Source: Mycobacterium genavense ATCC 51234
Lineage (GTDB): Bacteria; Actinomycetota; Actinomycetes; Mycobacteriales; Mycobacteriaceae
NCBI RefSeq assembly: GCF_000526915.1
Contig: NZ_JAGZ01000018.1
Span: forward strand, 1 to 56,937
Length of the DNA: 56,937 nucleotides
Direction: 5' to 3'
Made by a program: the position numbers and the translations under genes. This document shows, in pieces, positions 47,659 through 56,640 of the stretch (the stretch's first letter is position 1; every line of letters begins with the position of its first letter). The notes under the pieces are model-generated. The model had not been told where the DNA came from and did no database searches. It saw nothing but the letters and a program-made list of their open reading frames with translations.

Positions 47659-47717
47659 GCGAAACTGTATTCCACGACGCGTGCACTCGCGAAATGCGTC
47701 GCTGGTTGCAATCTCGC
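47659..47717. repeat. 59-bp dispersed repeat, copy B
   Basis: Same length and outer sequences as copy A (GCGAAACTGTATTCC on the left; GTCGCTGGTTGCAATCTCGC on the right). The middle contains ACTCGCGAAA, the reverse complement of TTTCGCGAGT in copy A. It lies between phoH2 and the deacetylase gene. Confidence 0.8.
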
Positions 47718-47735
47718 GGTGGGTAGGCTTTTACG

Positions 47736-48620
47736 GTGCGCAACCGACCCGACACCCCGGCCTGGCGCTACTGGCGGACCGTGTTCGGTGTCGTGGCCGC
47801 CGGTGCGGTGCTGGTGATCGGCGGCCTGACCGGTCACGTGACGCGCGCCGACAGCATGAGCTGCTCGGTGGTCAAATGTGTCGCGCTGACGTTCGACGAC
47901 GGGCCGAGCCCGTTCGACGAGCGGCTGCTACAAATCTTGAAGGACTGTGGCATCCCGGACGCCAAGGCCACCTTCTTCCTGATCGGCAACAAGGTGGCCG
48001 CCAACCCGGCCGGGGCCAGGCGGATCGCCGACGCGGGAATGGAGATCGGCAGTCACACCTGGGAGCACCCCAACATGACGACGCTGCCACCCGAGGACGT
48101 CGCCGGACAATTCAGCAAGGCCAACGATGCGATCAGTGCCGCGACCGGGCGGACCCCGCCGCTGTACCGTCCGGCCGGCGGGCTGTCCACCCCCGACGTG
48201 CGCCAGACCGCCGCTCGCTATGGGTTGGCTGAAATCCTTTGGGATGTAATACCTTTCGATTGGGCGAACGACTCGAACACCGCGGCGACGCGGTACATGC
48301 TGATGACGTATATCAAGCCCGGCTCGGTGGTGCTGTTCCACGACACCTACTCGAGCACCGTTGACCTGGTGTACCAGTTCATTCCGGTGCTCAAGGCCAA
48401 CGGCTACCGCCTGGTCACGGTCAGCGAACTGCTGGGCCCGCGGGCACCGGGCAGCAGCTACGGCAGCCGCGAAAACGGGCCACCGGCCAACCAACTCCAC
48501 GACATCCCGCCCGCCGACATCCCGACGCTGCCCAACACGCCCTCGCCCAAGCCGATGCCGAACTTCCCGATCACCGACATTCCGGGCCAGAACTCGGGTG
48601 GGCCGAACAACGGTGCCTAG
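47736..48620 (+). CDS. Exported polysaccharide (peptidoglycan) deacetylase, Rv1096-like
   Basis: A 294-residue NodB-domain protein with an N-terminal signal anchor (about 12-32). Motif 1 is T-F-D-D-G-P-S-P (catalytic Asp54, metal Asp55), and motif 2 is H-T-W-E-H-P-N (His107, His111). Motif 3 is R-P-A-G-G, and the late His lies in L-F-H-D-T. The last 60 residues are Pro-rich and unstructured. The M. tuberculosis homologue removes acetyl groups from peptidoglycan and helps against lysozyme. The short gap from the repeat leaves little room for a separate promoter. Confidence 0.92.
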   Translation: MRNRPDTPAWRYWRTVFGVVAAGAVLVIGGLTGHVTRADSMSCSVVKCVALTFDDGPSPFDERLLQILKDCGIPDAKATFFLIGNKVAANPAGARRIADAGMEIGSHTWEHPNMTTLPPEDVAGQFSKANDAISAATGRTPPLYRPAGGLSTPDVRQTAARYGLAEILWDVIPFDWANDSNTAATRYMLMTYIKPGSVVLFHDTYSSTVDLVYQFIPVLKANGYRLVTVSELLGPRAPGSSYGSRENGPPANQLHDIPPADIPTLPNTPSPKPMPNFPITDIPGQNSGGPNNGA

Positions 48621-48645
48621 CGACCACGCCGCTACCTTATAGAGG

Positions 48646-50205
48646 GTGATCAAAGCGGACTGACTGCGCGGTCGGGGCGCGCGCGAATCGCGTGATTCGG
48701 CGGCGACATCCGAGCCGCCGCAGCGCAAGTCGGCGCGGCGGCTGTCCATTGAATACGCGGTCGACCTTGCGCTGGCTTACATCATCGCGGTGATCGACGC
48801 CGCCGCCATCCTGATCCCGCTGCGGGGTCACACGTTCCTGGACACCGACGTCGATTTCGCGCAGAAGAACGCCCCGACGATCGTGGTGCTTGTCGTGCTG
48901 GGGATCGTTGGTGTGGCGGTGGCCGGGATGGTCAGTCTCGCCCCCACGCTGCGCTGGTACGCCGCCGGCGAAGAACCCACCGCGGCCCAGCGGGAGATCG
49001 CGATGAAACTCGCCGGTCGCCAAACGGCGATCCTGATGGTGGCCTGGGGGTTGGCCGGCACGATCCTGCTGCTGGTCATTCTCGACGGCGGGGCCGCGCT
49101 GGTGTTGCCGATGGTGCTCGGTGTGGCGCTGGGTGGACCGGCCGCCGCCGGCACGGGAATGCTGCTCGCGCAACGCACCCTGCGCCCCATCATGGGTGCG
49201 GCGACCCAGGGCCTCGAGCCCCGGCTGGCGGTGCCCGGGGTGTTCGCGCGGCTCGTCATGCTCTGGTTTCTGGTCAGCGCACTTCCGATCGGTGTGGTCG
49301 CGACGTTGGTGGTGCTGCGCTCAAATGGCTGGCTGATTCAACAGTCGGCCGACGTGGACGTGCCCATTCTGGTGGTGTCGTTGGCCGCGCTGCTGCTCGG
49401 GCTGCCCACGATGATCCTGACGTCGCGCTCGATTTCGGACCCGATCGGCGAAGTTGTCGACGCGATGGCTCAGGTCCAGCGCGGCAACATCGACACCACT
49501 GTCGGCGTCTACGAGCGGTCCCAAATCGGGCGTCTGCAAACGGGATTCAACCGCATGGTGGCCGGCCTCGCCGAGCGCGACCGGCTACGCGACCTGTTCG
49601 GGCGTCATGTCGGCGCCGACGTCGCGCAGCGCGCGATCGAAGAGGGGGCGTCGCTGTCGGGAGATGTGGTCGAGGCGGCGGTGTTGTTCATCGATCTGGT
49701 GGGTTCGACTCAGCTGGCGGAAAGCCGTCCGCCTCAAGAGGTTGCCGACGTGCTCAACGACTTCTTCCGCATCGTCGTCGACGCCGTCGACGAACACCAC
49801 GGCCTGATCAACAAGTTCGCGGGTGACGCCGCGCTGGCCATCTTCGGGGCTCCGTTGCGCACGGGCGAGCCGTCCTCGGCGGCGCTGGCCACGGTGCGCA
49901 CGTTGGGCACCCAATTGCGTCGGCTCCCCGTCGATTTCGGCATCGGGGTGTCGGCGGGCCGGGTCTTCGCCGGCAACATCGGCGCCGAAAACCGCTATGA
50001 ATACACGGTAATCGGTGACGCGGTCAACGAAGCCGCCCGCCTGGCGGATCTCGCCAAGACGGCGAATCGGCGCATCCTTTGCTCGGCGGCGGCCGTCGAC
50101 CGGGCCGACGAGACCGAACGCGGTCATTGGGCGGAGTGCTATTCCACCGTGTTGCGCGGTCGCTCGGAGGCCACGCATGTGTCGGCGACCGCGGGCCCGG
50201 CCTGA
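48646..50205 (+). pseudogene. Membrane adenylate cyclase (HAMP + class III cyclase) with a probable in-frame stop at codon 6
   Basis: From GTG 48790 an open frame gives 471 residues with four to six helices, a HAMP segment (about 215-265) and a class III cyclase domain. Its catalytic residues are intact: metal Asp in L-F-I-D-L-V-G-S-T, K-F-A-G-D-A-A-L and T-V-I-G-D-A-V-N-E-A-A-R. Yet clear coding sequence (R-K-S-A-R-R-L-S-I-E-Y-A-V-D-L-A-L-A-Y) lies upstream of 48790 in the same frame without a start codon. The only plausible native start is GTG 48646, five codons before TGA 48661-48663. Translation restarting at 48790 would lose the positively charged N-terminus and part of helix one. An undetected alternative start is possible. 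Confidence 0.62.
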
Positions 50206-50210
50206 CCGGT

Positions 50211-51194
50211 TTACTTCGAAACCTTCAGCGATCCGATCACCTGGTTGAGCAGTCCCGCCGAGGCGGCATCGCCGATGGGCGTCGCGCCCAGGAAGATGGT
50301 GACCGGCTTGGTGTCGACCGCGATGATGACCACGGCGTCGCCCTTGACGTTGCGGGCCGGGTCGGCGATCGTGACGTCGGCGTCCACCCGCGCGGCCTTG
50401 ATTCCCTCGACCGTGATCGACGACTTCTTGATCGGGCCCAGCGTCGGTGAGGCGTTCGAGTAGCCGGGGCCTTCGGCCACGCAATTCATCAACTTCGCTG
50501 CCTGCGCGCTGACGTCCATGCTGGGGACGAAGTTGGTGACCGCGACCTCGGCCTGCATCACCCACTGACTGGCGCCCGGCACCTCCTGCGCTACTCCTAC
50601 CGCGCCAATGAGATTCGGAGTTTGGTCATCGGAGAACGGCACCCATCCGGGTGCTGCGTTGGCCGGAAACGACAGCTTGCCCGCCTTGATCGGGGCGCCG
50701 CCCGCGGGCTTGTCGCCGCCGGACACATTGGGTGTGCAATCGGTTGCGGTCTGTCCGGAACCGCCCGGCTGCGACGTCGGCGCGGCCGTCGAAGGCGACG
50801 GACTCGCTTGGTGGGGCTTGGGTTCGTTGTTGAGGCTGACGATCAAGATCACCACCAGCGCGATGACACCCAGCACCGCGATGCCCGCGACGATCAGCCA
50901 CGGCATGTTCGACCGCGGCCCGTTCGGCGGCGGTCCCGGCGGGTAGGCGCCGGGCGGCCAGCCGGGGGCATACGGCGGCCCGGCCTGGCCGAACTGCTGA
51001 CCGGGGTACGAAGGGTCCATCTCGCCCTGAGGATTGGTGAACGGGCCGCCCGGCGGGTACGGGGGCGGGCCGCCTTGCTGCGGGCCGGTCGGCGGTGGTC
51101 CGGTCGGCGGAGGTCCACCCCAATAGGGGCCCTGCCCATACGGATTCGCACCGTACGGATCCTGACCGTAGGGACCGCCCGGAGGAGCCGTCAT
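50211..51194 (-). CDS. Pro/Gly-rich single-pass membrane protein (Rv1097c-like)
   Basis: A 327-residue protein. Residues 1-95 are Pro/Gly/Tyr-rich with G-P-P-P-T-G repeats. One helix follows (about 99-122), then an extracytoplasmic Ser/Pro linker and a folded domain with two Cys (T-D-C-T and M-N-C-V) that may pair. It resembles the many mycobacterial proteins of this type. The gene starts 17 bases after fum, so it is the third gene of the glpX-fum transcript. The function is unknown. Confidence 0.85.
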   Translation of the reverse strand: MTAPPGGPYGQDPYGANPYGQGPYWGGPPPTGPPPTGPQQGGPPPYPPGGPFTNPQGEMDPSYPGQQFGQAGPPYAPGWPPGAYPPGPPPNGPRSNMPWLIVAGIAVLGVIALVVILIVSLNNEPKPHQASPSPSTAAPTSQPGGSGQTATDCTPNVSGGDKPAGGAPIKAGKLSFPANAAPGWVPFSDDQTPNLIGAVGVAQEVPGASQWVMQAEVAVTNFVPSMDVSAQAAKLMNCVAEGPGYSNASPTLGPIKKSSITVEGIKAARVDADVTIADPARNVKGDAVVIIAVDTKPVTIFLGATPIGDAASAGLLNQVIGSLKVSK

Positions 51195-51211
51195 TGCAGA
51201 ACCACCCCCAC

Positions 51212-52615
51212 CTAATTCGCCGGTTTGACCTTCGCCATCGCCAGCACGTCGAGCCGGCGGTCCAGTTCCTCGATCGACAACTTGTCGCCGATCAGACCGC
51301 GGTCGATGACGGTCTGACGGATCGTCTTTTTCTCCTTGAGCGCTTGCTTGGCCACGGCAGCGGCTTCCTCGTAGCCGATGGCCGAGTTCAACGGTGTCAC
51401 AATCGACGGCGACGACTCGGCCAACCCGCGCAGGTGCTCTTCGTTGGCCTTGAGACCGACGATGCAGCGCTCGGCGAACAACTTGCAGACGTTGGTCAGC
51501 AGCTTGAACGACTCCAAGACGTTGCGAGCCATCATCGGGATGTAGACGTTGAGTTCGAAGGCGCCCGACAAGCCGCCGACGGCGACGGCGGCGTCGTTGC
51601 CGATCACCTGGGCTGCGACCTGCGTAACCGCCTCGGGCAGAACAGGATTGACCTTGCCCGGCATGATCGAGCTACCCGGCTGCAGGTCCGGCAGCGCGAT
51701 CTCGGCCAAACCGGTCAGCGGCCCGGACCCCATCCACCGGATGTCGTTGGCGATCTTGGTCAATGACACGGCGATGGTGCGCAGCGCGCCGGACGTCTCC
51801 ACCAAGCCGTCGCGCGCGGCCTGAGCCTCGAAAGAGTTTGCCGCGGTGCGCAATTCGGACAGTCCCGTCGACGCGACCAGCGCCTCGACCACCTTGGCGC
51901 CGAAGCCGTCGGGAGCGTTGAGCCCGGTTCCCACCGCGGTTCCGCCGATGGCCAGCTCACCCAGCCGCGGCAGCGTGGCCCGCACCCGCTCGATGCCGGC
52001 CTCGATCTGGCGGGCGTATCCGCTGAATTCCTGGCCGAGGGTGACCGGGACCGCGTCCATCAGGTGGGTGCGGCCGGACTTGACCACGATGTGCCACTCG
52101 CCGGCCTTGGCGGCCAGTGCGTCGTGCAGGATCTCGAGCGCCGGGATCAGGTGGCGCACTGCGGCTTCGGTGGCCGCGATGTGGGTGGCGGTCGGGAAGG
52201 TGTCGTTGGACGACTGCGACATGTTGACGTCGTCGTTGGGGTGCACCGTGACGCCGTTCTTGGTTGCGATGGATGCGATCACCTCGTTGGTGTTCATGTT
52301 GGAGCTGGTGCCCGAGCCGGTCTGGAACACGTCGATCGGGAACTGGTCGTCGTGTTGTCCGTCGGCGATCTCGGCCGCGGCCGCGATGATCGCGTCGGCT
52401 TTCTCCGGTGCCAGCAGCCCGAAATCGCGGTTCACCTGGGCGCAGGCACCCTTCAGCAACCCCAACGCGCGGATCTGGGTGCGCTCCAGGCCCCGGCCAG
52501 AAATCGGAAAGTTCTCCACCGCGCGCTGGGTTTGCGCTCGCCACAACGCTTTTGCGGGCACACGTACCTCGCCCATGGTGTCGTGCTCGATGCGATATTC
52601 AGCGCTTTCGGCCAT
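51212..52615 (-). CDS. fum: Fumarate hydratase, class II
   Basis: A 467-residue class II fumarase. The signature G-S-S-I-M-P-G-K-V-N-P is complete. S-S-N-M-N-T-N-E-V and the catalytic-site S-G-R-T-H-L-M-D-A are also intact. It reversibly hydrates fumarate to malate in the TCA cycle, in the cytosol. Starting 36 bases after glpX on the same strand, it shares a transcript with gluconeogenic GlpX, as in M. tuberculosis. Confidence 0.96.
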   Translation of the reverse strand: MAESAEYRIEHDTMGEVRVPAKALWRAQTQRAVENFPISGRGLERTQIRALGLLKGACAQVNRDFGLLAPEKADAIIAAAAEIADGQHDDQFPIDVFQTGSGTSSNMNTNEVIASIATKNGVTVHPNDDVNMSQSSNDTFPTATHIAATEAAVRHLIPALEILHDALAAKAGEWHIVVKSGRTHLMDAVPVTLGQEFSGYARQIEAGIERVRATLPRLGELAIGGTAVGTGLNAPDGFGAKVVEALVASTGLSELRTAANSFEAQAARDGLVETSGALRTIAVSLTKIANDIRWMGSGPLTGLAEIALPDLQPGSSIMPGKVNPVLPEAVTQVAAQVIGNDAAVAVGGLSGAFELNVYIPMMARNVLESFKLLTNVCKLFAERCIVGLKANEEHLRGLAESSPSIVTPLNSAIGYEEAAAVAKQALKEKKTIRQTVIDRGLIGDKLSIEELDRRLDVLAMAKVKPAN

Positions 52616-52651
52616 GAATCGGTTCCTCTTCGTCGGGGTGTGCTGTCGCGG

Positions 52652-53737
52652 TTACGGCAGGGGATAGGCAGCGGTGCTGTCGCCGGTGAAGTCGATCGCG
52701 GAGTATTCGTTGAGCTTGGAAAGCCGGTGGTAGGCCTCGATCATCCGGACGGTGCCCGACTTCGAGCGCATCACGATCGACTGGGTGGTGCACCCGCCGG
52801 GGTAGTAGCGCACGCCCTTGAGCAGATCGCCGTCGGTGACGCCGGTGGCGCAGAAGAAGACGTTCTCGCCGGACACCAGGTCCTCGGTGGTCAGGATCTG
52901 ATCCAGGTCGTAGCCGGTGTCGAGCGCCTTGCGGCGTTCGGCCTCGTCGCGCGGCGCCAGCTGCGCCTGAATGGCCCCGCCCATGCAGCGGATCGCCGCC
53001 GCGGCGATGATCCCCTCCGGGGTGCCGCCGATGCCGGCCAGCATGTCGGTGCCCGACTGGGGCCGACAGGCCGAGATCGCGCCGGCGACGTCGCCGTCGG
53101 TGATCAGCCGGATGCGGGCACCGGTGGCGCGGGCGTCCGCGATGAGCCGACTGTGCCGCGGCCGTTCCAGGATGCACACGGTCATGTCCCGCACCGAGAG
53201 GTCCTTGACCTTGGCGACGGCGCGGATGTTGTCGGCGATCGGGGCGGTGATGTCCAGCACGTGCGCGGCTTCGGGCCCGACGGCGATCTTGTTCATGTAG
53301 AACACCGCCGACGGGTCGAACATCGCGCCGCGGTCGGCCACCGCCAGCACCGAGATGGCATTCGGCATGCCCTTGCTCATCAGCGTGGTGCCATCCACCG
53401 GGTCGACGGCGAAGTCGCAGTCCGGGCCGTCGCCGTTGCCGACCTCTTCGCCGTTGTAGAGCATCGGCGCCTCGTCTTTTTCGCCCTCGCCGATGACGAC
53501 GACGCCGCGCATGGAGACCGAGCTGACCAGTTCACGTATCGCGTCGACGGCCGCGCCGTCACCGCCCTCCTTGTCGCCGCGGCCCACCCAGCGGCCGGCG
53601 GCCATCGCGCCGGCCTCGGTGACCCGGACCAGTTCCAGGGCCAAGTTGCGGTCGGGCGCCTCGCGGCGTGCCCGTACCTGCGGGTCGGAGCCCGCAGTCG
53701 CGGTCGAAGACGAACCGGATCCGCCCGATGCTGTCAT
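52652..53737 (-). CDS. glpX: Fructose-1,6-bisphosphatase, class II
   Basis: A 361-residue GlpX from ATG 53737. Metal and substrate motifs: G-R-G-D-K-E-G-G-D, V-I-G-E-G-E-K-D-E, D-P-V-D-G-T-T-L and G-G-T-P-E-G. It is the gluconeogenic fructose bisphosphatase, needed for growth on fatty acids in M. tuberculosis. The frame is open upstream to 53947, but that part overlaps the divergent gene and has no family match. First gene of the glpX-fum operon. Intact. Confidence 0.95.
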   Translation of the reverse strand: MTASGGSGSSSTATAGSDPQVRARREAPDRNLALELVRVTEAGAMAAGRWVGRGDKEGGDGAAVDAIRELVSSVSMRGVVVIGEGEKDEAPMLYNGEEVGNGDGPDCDFAVDPVDGTTLMSKGMPNAISVLAVADRGAMFDPSAVFYMNKIAVGPEAAHVLDITAPIADNIRAVAKVKDLSVRDMTVCILERPRHSRLIADARATGARIRLITDGDVAGAISACRPQSGTDMLAGIGGTPEGIIAAAAIRCMGGAIQAQLAPRDEAERRKALDTGYDLDQILTTEDLVSGENVFFCATGVTDGDLLKGVRYYPGGCTTQSIVMRSKSGTVRMIEAYHRLSKLNEYSAIDFTGDSTAAYPLP

Positions 53738-53816
53738 GTGGGTGATTCTCCCAGAAGCGGATCCGTCCGCTGGAGCTGGGCGGCGGCTGTCGACGGCAAA
53801 CTGGGATACTCGTGGG

Positions 53817-54488
53817 GTGACCCAGGAGCAGCCCGGCGCCGAGCAGGCCGGTGAGCCGGTGCCGGCGGCCAGGCCGGCCAAACCGCGGTTGCTGCAGGAC
53901 GGTCGCGAAATGTTCTGGTCACTGGTGCCGCTGGTGATCGGATGCATCCTGCTGGCCGGGATGGTCGGAATGTGTTCGTTTCAGCCGACCGGGGCGCACC
54001 AGGGCGCCATTCCGTCCTACGACGCGGCGACGGCCCTGCGTGCGGATGCGCAGACGCTGGGCTTTCCGATCCGGTTGCCGCAGTTGCCCGCGGGCTGGCA
54101 ACCCAACTCCGGCAGTCGCGGCGGTATCGAGAACGGGCGGGTGTCCGACGGTCAGCGGCTGCGGGCGGCCACGTCGACGGTCGGATACATCGGCCCGACG
54201 GGGATGTATCTGAGCTTGACGCAGAGCAACGCCGACGAGGACAAACTGGTCGCCTCGATCCACCCGTCGGCGTATCCGACCGGAACGGTCGACGTCGCGG
54301 GTACGAGCTGGATCGTCTATCGCGGGTCCGGTGACCGCGGTACCGATGCCGAGCCGATCTGGACCACCAAGCTGACCAGCCCGGGCGGGGCCGCCCAGAT
54401 CGCGATCACGGGTGCCGGAACCACCGAGCAGTTCCGTACGCTGGCGGCGGCGACGCAGTCGCAGGCGCCGTTGCCGACCGGCCGATAG
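53817..54488 (+). CDS. DUF4245 single-pass membrane protein (Rv1100-like)
   Basis: A 223-residue protein from GTG 53817. One helix (about 33-53, ending M-C-S-F) and an outer domain with P-Q-L-P-A-G-W-Q-P-N-S-G-S and the late W-I-V-Y-R-G, which fit DUF4245. Its stop TAG overlaps the AGGAG site of the following hydrolase gene, so the two are cotranscribed. Divergent from glpX. The function is unknown. Confidence 0.85.
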   Translation: MTQEQPGAEQAGEPVPAARPAKPRLLQDGREMFWSLVPLVIGCILLAGMVGMCSFQPTGAHQGAIPSYDAATALRADAQTLGFPIRLPQLPAGWQPNSGSRGGIENGRVSDGQRLRAATSTVGYIGPTGMYLSLTQSNADEDKLVASIHPSAYPTGTVDVAGTSWIVYRGSGDRGTDAEPIWTTKLTSPGGAAQIAITGAGTTEQFRTLAAATQSQAPLPTGR

Positions 54489-54498
54489 GAGCGATCGC

Positions 54499-55295
54499 GT
54501 GACAGCACCCGAAGCGGACCTGTCCGGGTGGGTAGTGGCCCCGTTCAGTGGCGGCGGCTACACCCACGACGTCTATCGCAAGGGTGCCGGACCCGGCGTG
54601 GTCCTGATTCCGGAGATACCCGGAATCCATCCCGGCGTGCTGGGGCTGGGTAACCACTTGGTGGACAACGGATTCACCGTCGCCATACCGTCGCTGTTCG
54701 GCGAGCCGGGCCGGGCCAAGACGAACGGGTCCATCGCGGCGAGTCTGGCGCGAGCTTGCGTGGCGAGGGAATTCGCGGCCTTCGCCACCAACAAGCAGCG
54801 GCCGGTGTCGCAATACCTGCGCGCGCTGGCCCGCGATCTCAACGCGTCCACGCCCGGCAAGGGGGTCGGCGTCATCGGGCAGTGCTTCACCGGCGGCTTC
54901 GCCCTGGCCGCCCGGTCGACGACAGCGTGCTGGCGCCGGTGCTCTCGCAGCCGTCAGTGCCGCTGCCGCTGGGGCGTGCTCGCCGCAGCGATCCCGGGCT
55001 CAGCGAGGCGGAGCTGGCCGCCGTCGCCGAGCGCGCCACCACTGAAGGCTTGTGTGCCATGGGTTTACGGTTCAGCGAGGACTCGGTGGTGCCGGCTGAA
55101 CGATTCGCCGCGCTCAAGCAGCGGCTCGGCGACGCGTTCGAGGTGATTGAGATCGACTCGCGCTCGGGCAATGCCCACGGTTTCACCAAGTCCGCACACT
55201 CCGTGCTGACCACCGAGGTCCGCGAGGTCGACGGCCATCCGGCCTACGAGGCCCGCCAGCGAGTCGTCGAATTCCTCACGCAGCGCCTGACTTAG
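54499..55295 (+). pseudogene. Dienelactone hydrolase family protein, frameshifted at the nucleophile region
   Basis: GTG 54499 (AGGAG seven bases before) opens a dienelactone hydrolase with nucleophile elbow G-Q-C-F-T-G-G. A few codons later, near 54912, one base is missing (GCCGCC-CGG where GCC GCG GTC is expected). Restoring it continues V-D-D-S-V-L-A-P-V-L-S-Q-P-S and, at the end, G-N-A-H-G-F-T carries the catalytic His, to TAG 55293-55295. Restored length is about 265 residues. As written the Asp and His are lost. The 3' end overlaps the convergent transporter remnant by 20 bases. Confidence 0.85.
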
Positions 55296-56416
55296 CCGTC
55301 TTGCGCCACGGCAGCCAGTTGCGGCGCGCGGGTTTGTCGTCGTCCGGTATCACCAGCTCGACGCCCTTGTACACCGCCAGGTAGACGTCGATCGTCGTGA
55401 CGATCAGAATCATCAGAACCGGCCCGATGACGATGCCCCACGGGGCCGAACACGGCGATACCGTCGAACACCGCCAGCAGCATCAGCGCCGGATTCAGCC
55501 GGGCGTCGCGCGGCACCAGGATCGGCCGCAAGAAGTTGTCGATGTTGGTGACCACCAGCAGATGCCACAAGATCACGAACGCACCACCGAAGATGTTGCC
55601 GTAGAAGATCATTCCGATACCGAACGGAATCGTCACGATGCCCCCGCCCAGCGGGATGATCGACAGCGCGGTGAGCACGATCGCGAAAATGAAGAAGCCG
55701 TGGTGGAATCCGGCGATGTAGATCGACCCCGCACCCGCGACCCCTTGGCACAGTGCGATGACGAACTGGCCGAACACGGTGCCGCGCACCATCGCGGCGG
55801 TCTTCTTCAGGTACAGATCCGTGACTTCCTCGCCCAGCGGGTTGAGCTGAGCGATCAACGTGCGCAACCTCTCCCGGTGCACCAGCAACGCGAGAAAGAC
55901 ATACAGAAAGATGATCCCGTAGGTGATGGCACCGACGACGCCTCCCGCCGCTCCCTGGAGGGCTTGCAGCAACCACTGGCCGGCGTGCTGTCCGCCGCTG
56001 ACCGCCGCCTTGCGCAGTTGCTCGGCGGTGATTGTCATGTGGAGGAACGGGACTCGGCCCAACAGGTCGTTGACGAGGTGCAGCGCCTTGTTGCCGAGTT
56101 CGCTGGGGTCGGTGGTCTTGACCCATTCGGAGATGCTGCTGACCATGCGGGAGATCTGGACGACGGCCAAGACGATGAGCAGGCCGACCGGCACGATGAC
56201 CATCGCCAGCGCCGACAGCACGGTGAAGGTTGCCGACAGGCCGGTGCCGAGGCGCCGGTTGAACCAATTGAACAGCGGGGTGAACAAATACGCGCCGACG
56301 GCGGCCACCACGATCAGCACGAAATAGTCGCGCAGGAAGTAGGCGCCGAACGCCAGCGCGATCAGCGTGAGAACCGCGAGGGCTCGTTTCTGGGTGAGCG
56401 TGAATTCGGTGTTTAT
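55276..56416 (-). pseudogene. AI-2E/PerM-family transporter (Rv1101c-like), damaged at both ends
   Basis: Multi-helix protein of the AI-2E exporter/PerM family. A GGAGGG site precedes a codon ATA (56414-56416), followed by N-T-E-F-T-L-T-Q-K-R. Homologues, as recalled, start M-N-T-E-F, so ATG to ATA start loss is likely. Near 55441 an extra base breaks G-P-W-G-I-V-I-G-P-V-L. Without it the frame runs to TGA 55276-55278 ending W-L-P-W-R-K-T-A-K-S-G-A-A. Restored length is about 379 residues. A shorter start at GTG 56320 exists but would remove the first helix. Confidence 0.8.
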
Positions 56417-56640
56417 AACGCCCTCCGGGTCGCCGTTGAGCTGAACCTTAGCCCAGCCCGCGAATTTGGTGCAGAGTGCGCGCTATCGCGGATTGGTTGG
56501 CTGCCCGCTTGGCGGAGCTGTGGCCACCGGCGCCGGGCTTGCATCTGCGGGTAGATCTCCCGACTTGGCTCGGCGTTGGTGCGGGTTGCGGATGTTTCAG
56601 GTGAAATTCGTTATGCTCCAATAGGTTTGAGTGCTGGTGC
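56417..56640. other. Short intergenic stretch between two remnants
   Basis: About 224 bases. The transporter ribosome site lies near 56421-56427. The rest is the out-of-frame 3' shadow of the HNH gene. Nothing else stands out. Confidence 0.4.

Noticed and set aside
53738..53947. N-terminal extension of glpX
   Set aside because: It overlaps the divergent DUF4245 gene, and the known GlpX N-terminus begins near ATG 53737.
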